A DNA stretch of 64,000 bases from Muribaculaceae bacterium (GTDB taxonomy: Bacteria; Bacteroidota; Bacteroidia; Bacteroidales; Muribaculaceae). Both the position numbers and the translations under genes were made by a program. The notes beneath the pieces were generated by a model. The model was given only the letters and a program-made list of their open reading frames with translations, searched no databases and was not told the origin of the DNA. This document shows, piece after piece, positions 15,371 to 24,700 of the stretch. Position 1 is the first letter of the stretch. Every line of letters starts with the position of its first letter. The stretch is taken from positions 19,455-83,454 of the forward strand of contig JAFYNZ010000061.1 of NCBI GenBank assembly GCA_017547845.1, in the 5' to 3' direction.

Positions 15371-16414
15371 ATGATACGATTTGACAACGATTATATGGCC
15401 GGTTGCCACCCCAAAATATTGGAGCAACTCTCACTCACTAATCTCGAAGAGACTCCCGGGTATGGTCACGACCACTATTGCAAAGAAGCATCAGAATTGA
15501 TACGCAAGGAGTGTGGAAATCCTGATGCAGAAGTGTGGTTTATGAACGGAGGTACACAGACCAACTCCACTGTGCTTAATGCCCTACTCCGTCGCCACGA
15601 AGGTGTTATAGCGACAGATTCCGGACACATCGCAGTTCATGAAGCCGGTGCTGTAGAAGCGTGGGGCCACAAAGTAATCGAATTACCATCGACTGATGGT
15701 AAACTATACGCAAGCGCGATCGACAGATATATCACTGATTTCTACGCAGATGCCACCTATCCTCACATGGTTTTCCCGGGTGCAGTATATATATCATTTC
15801 CGACAGAATTAGGTACACTCTACTCATTAAAGGAGCTGACCGACATTAGCGAGGTGTGTCACAAGCACAACATTCCCCTATTTATAGACGGAGCACGACT
15901 CGGCTATGGACTTATGGCAGAATCGTGTGATGTTACCATAAAAGATATAGCCCGTCTCAGCGACGTATTTTATATTGGTGGCACTAAAGTAGGCTTACTC
16001 TTTGGAGAAGCGGTAGTGGCTAAGTCATCGAAACTTCTGCCCCACTTCTTCACTACAATCAAGCAACATGGTGCGCTGCTTGCTAAAAGTCGACTCTTGG
16101 GAATCCAGTTCAAAACGCTATTCACCGATGGATTGTACTATGAAGTATCGCAACACGCTATCCACCAAGCAAATAGAATACGAGAAGCATTCACACAAAA
16201 CGGCTATAAAATAGCATTTGACTCCCCTACCAACCAGCAATTTTTCACACTGCCCAACGAAGCAATGGACCGACTTGCGAAGAATGTTTCATTTGAAGTC
16301 TGGGGCAGGCGAGGAGAAACAGAAACGACAGTGAGATTTGTCACATCATGGTCGACAAAGACCGAAGACGTGGACTGCTTAATCCAACAAATTAACAAAC
16401 TAAACAACAAGTAA
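15371..16414 (+). CDS. Low-specificity L-threonine aldolase (PLP-dependent)
   Basis: This 347-residue fold-type I PLP enzyme of the beta-eliminating lyase family splits threonine or allo-threonine into glycine and acetaldehyde. The N-terminal FDNDY, the cofactor region MNGGTQTNS and SGHIAVHEAGA, the Asp of FIDGARLGYG that contacts the pyridine nitrogen, and the Schiff-base lysine at about 206 (YIGGTKVG) are all visible. Length is typical. The start at 15371 is set by the promoter just upstream. The B3/4-domain gene follows after three bases, so the two form an operon. Other aldolase substrates such as phenylserine cannot be excluded. Confidence 0.92.
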   Translation: MIRFDNDYMAGCHPKILEQLSLTNLEETPGYGHDHYCKEASELIRKECGNPDAEVWFMNGGTQTNSTVLNALLRRHEGVIATDSGHIAVHEAGAVEAWGHKVIELPSTDGKLYASAIDRYITDFYADATYPHMVFPGAVYISFPTELGTLYSLKELTDISEVCHKHNIPLFIDGARLGYGLMAESCDVTIKDIARLSDVFYIGGTKVGLLFGEAVVAKSSKLLPHFFTTIKQHGALLAKSRLLGIQFKTLFTDGLYYEVSQHAIHQANRIREAFTQNGYKIAFDSPTNQQFFTLPNEAMDRLAKNVSFEVWGRRGETETTVRFVTSWSTKTEDVDCLIQQINKLNNK

Positions 16415-16417
16415 TAT

Positions 16418-17089
16418 ATGAACGTAAGTTTTGACAACAAGATAACAGAAGCTTTTCCCAACTTTATAATGATTAAAGTCGAAGCTGATGTCGAAAACTG
16501 TGAGACAAGCGAAGAATTGTGGAACGAGCTTCTCGCTGAGGGCGAACGCATTAAGTCACTCTATCCGATGGAAATGGTCAATAAGCGACCGGGCATTATG
16601 GCTACACGACAAGCCTACAAGACTCTCGGCAAAGAGCCTAATCGTTATCGTCCATCATCCGAAGCATTGTGCCGACGAGTTGTAAAAGGAATGGAACTCT
16701 ATCGCATTAATGCACTTGTCGACCTTATCAACATCATTTCTATGCGTAGCGGCTACAGCATCGGTGGCTTCGACCTCGACAAAGTGGAAGGAGACTGCAT
16801 TACACTTGGCGTCGGAGCACATGAAGAGCCATTTGAGGCTATCGGCCGTGGTCCTCTTAATATCGAATTCTTACCCGTCTATCGCGACAATGTCGGAGGC
16901 ATAGGGACACCTACAAGCGACAACGAACGCACTAAGATTTCCATTGACACCAAGCGTCTTCTCATGACTATCAATATCTACGGCGAGGAGATGCCATGCG
17001 ACGAATGCATCGAATATACTACACAACTAATTACTAAGCATGCAAATGCTCGAAATATCCAAATTTCAGTGCATAAAACGACGGAATAA
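16418..17089 (+). CDS. B3/B4 domain-containing protein
   Basis: The 223-residue protein is a free-standing version of the B3/B4 fold found in the beta subunit of phenylalanyl-tRNA synthetase. The segment TRQAYKTLGKEPNRYRPSSEALCRRVVKG followed by LVDLINIISMRSGYSIGGFDLDKV is typical of these stand-alone proteins. Their role is not established; editing of mischarged tRNA or small-ligand binding has been proposed from the fold. It is coupled to the threonine aldolase gene (3-bp gap) and ends before a strong terminator at 17133. Confidence 0.8.
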   Translation: MNVSFDNKITEAFPNFIMIKVEADVENCETSEELWNELLAEGERIKSLYPMEMVNKRPGIMATRQAYKTLGKEPNRYRPSSEALCRRVVKGMELYRINALVDLINIISMRSGYSIGGFDLDKVEGDCITLGVGAHEEPFEAIGRGPLNIEFLPVYRDNVGGIGTPTSDNERTKISIDTKRLLMTINIYGEEMPCDECIEYTTQLITKHANARNIQISVHKTTE

Positions 17090-17132
17090 GTACGATTTAT
17101 TAAATTTAACACTCCGGTTAACACTTTTAACT

Positions 17133-17170
17133 ATTGGCGCGCTCACATTACTGAGTACGCCAATTTTATA
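17133..17170 (+). terminator. Terminator after the aldolase and B3/4-domain operon
   Basis: ATTGGCG (17133-17139) pairs with CGCCAAT (17158-17164). An inner CTCA/TGAG pairing extends the stem, and TTTTATA follows. Confidence 0.88.
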
Positions 17171-17222
17171 TTATAAAACTATGTTATAAAACATGTTTTT
17201 ACAACCCGCAGAGAGTCTTCGG

Positions 17223-17254
17223 TTTGGTCAAAACGCAGATAATTAGTAACTTTG
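17223..17254 (+). promoter_or_regulatory. Promoter of the structured leader and Trx-fold gene
   Basis: TTTG at 17223-17226, a 20-bp spacer, then TAACTTTG at 17247-17254: a full consensus match. Confidence 0.85.
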
Positions 17255-17260
17255 CATCGC

Positions 17261-17389
17261 ATTTACGAATAAGAACGGCTTGAAACAGAGGTTTTTGCGA
17301 CTTATTCTACCACCGAAAATCGGTGGGGACTCAAAGAAAGACTATAGTCTTCTTGCAGAGTTTTATTTGCAAACTTAAATTGAAGTATA
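17261..17389 (+). ncRNA. Putative structured leader RNA or small RNA
   Basis: The roughly 130-nt stretch from the predicted start of transcription to the GTG at 17390 contains three inverted repeats. GAATAAG (17267-17273) pairs with CTTATTC (17301-17307). CCACCG (17310-17315) pairs with CGGTGG (17321-17326) around an AAAAT loop. AAGAC/GTCTT (17338-17351) flank TATA. I do not recognise it as a known riboswitch. It could be a cis-acting leader or an independent small RNA. No terminator separates it from the next gene. Confidence 0.4.
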
Positions 17390-17869
17390 GTGAAATCATG
17401 GTCAATTTTATTGGCCGCTGCATTTACGATTTTCTTCACCTCATCTCAGTTGACTGAGCCATCGGAGGCAAAGATCGGATCGACAGCTCCGGTGTTCAGC
17501 ATCAAAAACGAGAGTGGCGATTTTTCGCTCAGCGAGATGAGAGGAAAATATGTTTTGCTATCATTCTGGTCTCTTAATGAACCACAATCGCGTGTCAACA
17601 ATGCCCAATACGCATCGCTGGCAGATAGCAACAACATTCACTATGTCTCTATTAACACCGACTCCGACACAATACTTTGGAGCCAAATTGTGGAGATTGA
17701 TAATCTGAATGCGAGCCGCCAATACTCTTCTCAAGATTCGAAGTCGAGCGACATTATGGACGACTACCATCTTGCGACAGGAAGTAGAGCTTATCTGATT
17801 AATCCTGACGGAATAATCGAAGCCGTTAACCCTTCATTAGACCAATTGGTCAAACTAACCCCAATCTGA
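17390..17869 (+). CDS. Exported thioredoxin-fold protein lacking cysteines
   Basis: The 159-residue protein has an N-terminal hydrophobic export segment (about 4-20) and an AhpC/TlpA-like fold: GSTAPVFSIKNESGDFSLSEMRGKYVLLSFWS, then a late AYLINPDGIIEAV. Where redox members have WCxxC, this one reads SLNEPQ, and the whole protein contains no cysteine, so it cannot be a thiol oxidoreductase. It may be a structural or binding relative. The start is a GTG; the preceding in-frame codons reach a stop at 17381 and no ATG is available. A terminator follows at 17899. Confidence 0.72.
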   Translation: MKSWSILLAAAFTIFFTSSQLTEPSEAKIGSTAPVFSIKNESGDFSLSEMRGKYVLLSFWSLNEPQSRVNNAQYASLADSNNIHYVSINTDSDTILWSQIVEIDNLNASRQYSSQDSKSSDIMDDYHLATGSRAYLINPDGIIEAVNPSLDQLVKLTPI

Positions 17870-17898
17870 AAATTCTGCTCTCTAATTGAGCTTTAGCT

Positions 17899-17933
17899 GA
17901 GTCGCCAACTTTGACAGTTGGTCGACTCTTTTT
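17899..17933 (+). terminator. Terminator after the Trx-fold gene
   Basis: GAGTCG with CAACT in the left arm (17899-17910) pairs with AGTTG and CGACTC (17916-17928). A run of Ts follows. Confidence 0.85.
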
Positions 17934-18050
17934 CGTTAATAGCATTTCCACCTCCACTCTTTTGATCCCTTCATCACTCCGACATCTATTCATAAATGAT
18001 TATATCGTGTGAACGTGGATTGTAGTCCATTTAGTATTCTCGCAGTAACG

Positions 18051-18082
18051 CTTGTATAATTGCGAAGATTGTCTTAATTTTG
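18051..18082 (+). promoter_or_regulatory. Promoter of ruvA-sprA
   Basis: CTTG at 18051-18054, a 20-bp spacer, then TAATTTTG at 18075-18082; the ruvA ATG is at 18117. Confidence 0.75.
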
Positions 18083-18116
18083 TATCATATTTCATTAGAA
18101 AAGCGACTACCATATT

Positions 18117-18698
18117 ATGATAGATTACCTGTCAGGACAATTGACCGAAATCACACCGACATCAGCTATTGTGGAATGCGGTGGAATCGGCTACGAAGTC
18201 AACATTTCGTTGATAGACTTCACATCAATTCAGAACGAAAAAAATGTAAAGCTATATATCCATGAAGCGATTCGCGAAGATGCCCATTTGCTCTATGGAT
18301 TCACAAGCAAACGCGGACGTGAATTGTTCCGTCTGTTAATAGGCGTTAGCGGAGTGGGACCAAACACTGCACGACTCATTTTATCGGCAATTACGGTTAC
18401 CGACCTTGAGCAGACTATAGCATCAGGCAACGACTCGATACTCAAATCGGTCAAAGGCATCGGCGCAAAAACTGCACAACGCATAATTGTTGACCTCAAA
18501 GATAAAATAAAAGTGGGTGAGTCTACGTTAATATCAATGTCGTCTACATCGTCGGAAAGCTACGATGAAGCATTGTCGGCATTGATTATGCTTGGATTCA
18601 CATCACAACAGAGTCAAAAAGTGCTCAAAAAACTATTTGCCGACACACCTTCAATCACAGTCGAAAATGCCATAAAGATGGCACTCAAGATGCTGTAG
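18117..18698 (+). CDS. ruvA: Holliday junction branch migration protein RuvA
   Basis: The 193-residue protein binds four-way junctions as a tetramer and loads the RuvB motor during recombination repair. Domain I is an OB fold (MIDYLSGQLTEITPTSAIVECGGIGYEVNI). Two helix-hairpin-helix motifs follow (LIGVSGVGPNTARLIL and LKSVKGIGAKTAQRIIVDL). The C-terminal UBA-like domain (about 145-193; SYDEALSALIMLGFTSQQSQKVL) contacts RuvB. Length is normal. sprA starts 48 bases downstream, a pairing common in Bacteroidota although the functions are unrelated. Confidence 0.96.
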   Translation: MIDYLSGQLTEITPTSAIVECGGIGYEVNISLIDFTSIQNEKNVKLYIHEAIREDAHLLYGFTSKRGRELFRLLIGVSGVGPNTARLILSAITVTDLEQTIASGNDSILKSVKGIGAKTAQRIIVDLKDKIKVGESTLISMSSTSSESYDEALSALIMLGFTSQQSQKVLKKLFADTPSITVENAIKMALKML

Positions 18699-18746
18699 CG
18701 ACAATGACTGCAATCATTCTCGCAAGAGAGATTGCGCATTGATGAT

Positions 18747-21700
18747 ATGAAGGAAGTAAAGAACCATAAGATACGATTTGGAACGTGGGTGGTGATCGCT
18801 ATTGCATCACTGCTCGCTACTGCTATATCCTATGGCCAATACATTAAGTCCGAACTTCCTCCCCCACCACCTCCTCCGGAAAACTCTCTGACAGAAAATG
18901 TTGACACAACTCACTCCACTATCTATGAAGTGAGTCCGACTATACCCGTAAATTATGAAGATTTCGAGGGAGGAGAGTATCCTGTAGACCTCCGTGACCC
19001 TTCCAACATAAAGACCGAGGCTGAATACGACCCTCAGACAGGCATGTATGTCATTCGCACAAAGGTGGGTGACTACGAAATCATCACACCATATCAGATG
19101 GGTGCTGACCAATACAATAAGATATCGGTGCGCAATGATATGATGGACTATTATCGTCAACGCAATGCCGAGACTTTTGAACAGAAGGACAAAGAACCTT
19201 TCAATATCTTTGATATGAACTTTGCCCTTGGGCCACTTGAAAAAGTGTTTGGTCCCGGTGGCGTGAGATTGACCACTCAAGGATCAATCCAATTGTCGAT
19301 GGGTGTTAAGAGCAACAAGACCGACAACCCTGCTCTATCACTCAACTCTCGACGTAAGACATATTTCGACTTCGACCAGAAAATTCAAGCGACCATCAAT
19401 GCATCGGTAGGCGACAAGATGAAATTCGATATGACCTACAACACCGATGCGACTTTCGACTTTGACTCTCAAAAGCTTAAGTTGGCATACGAAGGCAAGG
19501 AAGATGAAATCATCAAAAACATCGAAGCGGGTAATGTCAGCATGACCACAGGGTCGAGTCTTATCCGTGGTAGTACCGCCCTATTCGGCTTTAAGACCAA
19601 ATTGCAATTTGGCAAACTCACACTCACTGGATTGTTGTCACAACAAAACAGTGAGTCGCAGACTATTAGCACCACCGGCGGCGTGCAATCGACCAAATTC
19701 TCTGTCAAAGCAGACGAATATGATGCCAACCGTCACTTCTTCCTCGGTCACTTCTTCTTCGATAATTACGACAACTTTGCATCAAAGTTGCCATACGTTT
19801 CATCAGGTGTCAACATCACACGCATCGAGGTGTGGGTAACCAATAAGACCGGCAACTACAACGAGTCACGCAACTTCGTGGCATTCATGGACCTTGGTGA
19901 AAATGAACGATTGGCCAACAACTATTGGGTACCCAATGGCAGTAGCATGACACCATCCAACCAGTCGAACGATCTTCTTAATGTCATTAAGAATGAGTAT
20001 CCTAATGCTCGCAACATCAATCAAGTGACACAAGCATTGGAACCTCTTGGCGCATACGGCATCCTGGGTGGTCAAGACTACGAGAAGGTGGAAAGCGCTC
20101 GACTCCTCAAAGAAAGCGAGTATACTCTCAATTCCACACTCGGATATATCTCTCTTAAATCAGCACTATCCACCGACGAAGTGCTTGCGGTAGCTTATGA
20201 GTATACCTATATGGGTAAGGTTTACCAAGTCGGTGAATTTTCAAGCGACGTAACCAACACCGAGCAATCTCTTTACCTTAAAATGCTCCGTGGCACAACC
20301 GTATCGCCTAAATTACCGATGTGGAAATTGATGATGAAAAACGTCTATTCGCTTGGAGCATACCAACTTCAAAACAAGAATTTCAAGCTCAACATCAAAT
20401 ACCTTAGCGATACGACCGGTACAGAAATCGTTTACCTTCCGGTCGGCAACATCTCCAACCAGCCATTGCTGCAGGTGATGAATCTCGACCGTATAGACTC
20501 CAATCAAGAATCCAATTCCGACGGTTTCTTTGACTATATAGAGGGCTACACTGTCCTATCTTCATCAGGCAAGATTATATTCCCTGTCGCAGAGCCATTT
20601 GGTTCGAACCTTGAGAAAAAGATCGGCGATCCACGCTTGGCAGAACCGTATGTCTACAAGGAACTCTACGACTCTACGCTGACGGTAGCAAAACAGTTTG
20701 CCGACAAAAACAAATTCACCATCACCGGTGAATACCAAGCTTCCAACGGTGCACAGATTCGTCTTAATGCGATGAACGTGCCACGAGGATCGGTTGTCGT
20801 AACGGCCGGTGGTGTGACTCTTGTGGAAAATAGCGACTATACCGTCGACTACAATATGGGTATTGTCACTATCACCAATCAAAGCATCATCGACTCCGGC
20901 ACAAATGTCAGCGTAAGCCTTGAAAATCAGTCGACTTTCAGCATGCAACGCAAGACCTTGCTCGGACTTGATGCACAATACAAATTCAGCAAAGATTTCA
21001 CTCTCGGTGCTACATTGCTTCACTTCTCAGAAAAGGCTCTGACTGAAAAGGTAAACATTGGTGATGAGGTGATTAATAATACAATGTGGGGAGCCAACCT
21101 CTCATTCAATAAGAAATTCATGTGGTTGACCAATCTTCTTAACAAGATTCCGACCATCAATGCCGTAGCACCATCATCAATCAACCTTACGGCTGAATTT
21201 GCACAACTCGTGCCACACCAGCAGAAAAGCGGGTCAAATCAGGGCTCAAGCTACATCGATGACTTTGAGACTACTCAGACAGGCATCGACCTACGCTCGC
21301 CGTATTCATGGTTTCTCGCACCTACGCCCTACGACACAAGTGCCGATGCTCTCTTCCCTGAAGCGACTTTGACCAATAATGTCGACTACGGTAAAAATCG
21401 TGCACTCCTCTCATGGTACTATATCGATAGACTTTTCACACAGAAAAACTCATCAATGGCTCCGGGTTATATCAAGAATGACCTCGACCAATTGTCAAAT
21501 CCTTATGTCAGAGAAGTCACATCACGAGAAATCTTCCCTAATCGCGAGTTAAGCTACGGTGAGTCTTCGACCATTCAGACTCTCAACCTCTCGTTCTACC
21601 CTAATGAACGCGGTCCTTACAACCTTGATGCAACCAACATTGACAGCGAAGGCAACCTTTTGTATCCTGAAAAACGTTGGGGTGGTATCATGCGCAAAAT

Positions 21701-24700
21701 GGATAACTCTAATTTTGAAAACTCCAACATTGAGTATGTGCAATTCTGGATGATGGACCCATTCTTGGATACCGAGAACGACAACCTTGAGGGTGGTGAC
21801 CTTTATTTCAACTTTGGTGAAATCAGCGAAGATATCCTCAAAGATGGTATGAAGAGTTACGAAAATGGTCTGCCTGTCGATGGCGACAACTCTTTCATTT
21901 CTGAGACCAATTGGGGTAAGGTTTCACGCCAAAACTCACTCACTTACGCTTTCGAAAACACCGATAACGCACGACTTCTCCAAGACGTCGGTTTAGATGG
22001 TTTGTCAAATGATGACGAGTTCAATTTTGGTTCGTATAAATCGTTCCTTGACGAACTTCGCATTAAGCTATCATCGACCGCAATTGCAGAAATGCAAGAG
22101 ATTCCATACTCTGTGATGAACGACCCTGCTAGCGACAACTATCATTTCTATCGTAGCACATGGTACGACGAGCAGAAAGCATCTATCTTGCAACGCTACA
22201 AGCACTATAACGGTGTCGAAGGCAACTCGTTGTCGCCTGACCAGTCTGACAACACTCAATATCAGTCATCTCGCAGCGTGCCTGATGTCGAAGATATCAA
22301 CCAAGACAATACCCTAAACGAATACGAACGCTACTTCCAATATAAGGTCTCAATTCGTCCTGAAGACCTTGAAGTGGGCAAAAACTACATCACCGACAAG
22401 CAAGTATCCATGGTCCGCACTCGCAACGGCGAAGACCAGCAAGTCGTGTGGTATCAATTTAAAATTCCATTGAGTGCTCCCGATAAAATCGTGGGTTCAA
22501 TCAGCGACTTCTCTACCATCCGTTTCGCTCGTATCTTCATGACGGGCTTTAAGAAGGAAACTCACCTTCGTTTTGCTACCCTCGAACTTGTCAGAGGCGA
22601 ATGGCGCGACTATGAATTCAATCTCAACAGTCGCAACGATGCTCCGGCTGAGGGAAGTCTCGACCTTTCGATTGTCAATATCGAAGAAAATGCAGGACGC
22701 ACTCCTGTCAACTATGTGCTTCCTCCGGGTGTAACACGTATCCAGGACCCTGGTCAGACTCAAGCCACACAACTTAACGAGCAGTCTATGTCGATGAAAC
22801 TCACCGACCTCCAAGCCGGTGATGCTCGTGGCGTCTACAAAAACACTCAACTCGACTTGCGTATCTACAAGCGTTTGCAGATGTGGGTGCACGCCGAAGC
22901 CCTCGTTGACGACTTGACCGACCTCAAAGACGGAGACCTTGCACTCTTCGTCAGAATCGGTTCGGACGTTAAGAACAACTATTACGAATACGAAATTCCA
23001 CTCGAAATCACACCTCCGGGTAAATATAGCAACTTCAGTTCGACCGACAGAAAGATTGTCTGGCCGGAAAGCAACTACCTCAATATCCCGCTGGAAGTTT
23101 TCACCGACCTCAAGACTCAACGTAATCGCGAAAAAGGCATAGAAGGAAGCGGCGTCGGCTATACTACTCTTTACTCAATGCGTGACCCGGAAAACAACAA
23201 CAATACAGTCACAGTGATTGGTAACCCTTCATTGAGCGACATCAGAATGATGCTTATCGGTGTCAGGAATAAGTCAAACACCGTAAAAGATGGTACAGTC
23301 TGGGTTAACGAAATGAAAGTGACCGACTTCAACCAAGATGGCGGTTGGGCTGCAAAAGCCAATATGAACCTTTCCATCAGTGACATCGCTACTGTCAATG
23401 TCGGTGCACACGTCGAAACTGCCGGATTCGGTGGGGTCGACCAAGGTCTTGCGTCTCGTCGTCTTGACAACTATGAGCAATACAATGTAGCTGTCCAATC
23501 CGACCTCGGAAAGCTAATCCCCGAAAAGGCTAAACTGAACGCACCTATCTACTACTCTATCTCACAAGAGAGCACCACGCCTAAATACAATCCTCTCGAC
23601 CAAGATATCCTCTTGAAAGATGCTCTTGATGCCGCAGCAGACAAGCATGAACGCGACTCTATCAGCTCATATGCAGTAACCAAGAAAACTGTAGAAAGTT
23701 TCTCTCTTTCCGGACTCAAGTTTAACGTACAAAGCAAAAATCCGATGCCTTGGGACCCTGCCAACTTCCAAGTCAGCTTCTCATTCAATCGTCAGAAGAA
23801 TGCCGACCCGACAACTGAGTATGAGAACACGAGCGACTATCGTGGTAGCTTCCAATACACCTACAATCCATTCATAAAGGGTTGGAAACCATTCAACTGG
23901 ATTAAGAGCAAGAGCAAGCACCTTAAATTCTTCAAAGACTGGGAACTCAACTGGATGTTCAACTCCCTGACATTCTACACAAATATTTCAAGATACTACT
24001 ACGAACAGCAGACTCGAAGCGAAGTTGATACATACTTCCAGCTTCCTGTGCAAGTGAGTAAGAACTTCAACTGGGATCGCCAGTTGTCATTGACATGGAA
24101 TTTTACCAAGTCGCTCAATATGTCGTTCAGTAGCAACACGACTGCTCGTATCGAAGAAAGCATCGGTGCTGTCAATAGAAAACTATTCCCGGATAAATAC
24201 AAGGAATGGCGCGACACTGTGTGGAACTCTATCAAGGGTTTTGGTACGCCATGGAACTACAATCAGACATTCACAGCATCTTACAAAGCTCCACTTAGCA
24301 AGATTCCGGTGCTTGACTACATCACTGCATCTATATCCTACAATGCGACCTATAAGTGGGATCGCGGTGCATCTATCGATGGTATCAGTATGGGTAACTC
24401 TATCCAAAACCAAGCGACATGGAACGGTGATGCCCGCATTAACTTCGAGACACTCTTCAATAAGAGCAAATACCTCCAAAGCGTCAACAAGCGCTTCTCA
24501 TCATCTAAAAGCACAAGAAACACCAATAGCAAGAAAGAACGTCCAAAACGATTTGAGCGTTCGATTACGCTATCGCCTGATACGTCTACAATGATTAAGC
24601 ACAATTTGAAAACAAAGAGTGTCAAGGTTGTGGCACGTAGTGGACCTAATGTCATCAAACTTCAGACAAAAGTGGTCGACGAAAACACTATCGAAGTACT

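Larger units (their letters stand above)
17090..17389 (+). other. 300-bp intergenic region with terminator, promoter and structured leader
   Basis: No gene is seen. The first part holds the terminator of the aldolase operon (17133-17170). A consensus promoter lies at 17223-17254. The remaining 130 bases form a leader with several inverted repeats before the GTG-started gene at 17390. Confidence 0.7.

Noticed and set aside
22497-23120. A 207-codon open frame on the minus strand inside sprA
   Set aside because: It lies fully antisense to sprA, has no recognisable domain and no promoter, and is rich in residues expected from reading the opposite strand of an acidic protein gene.
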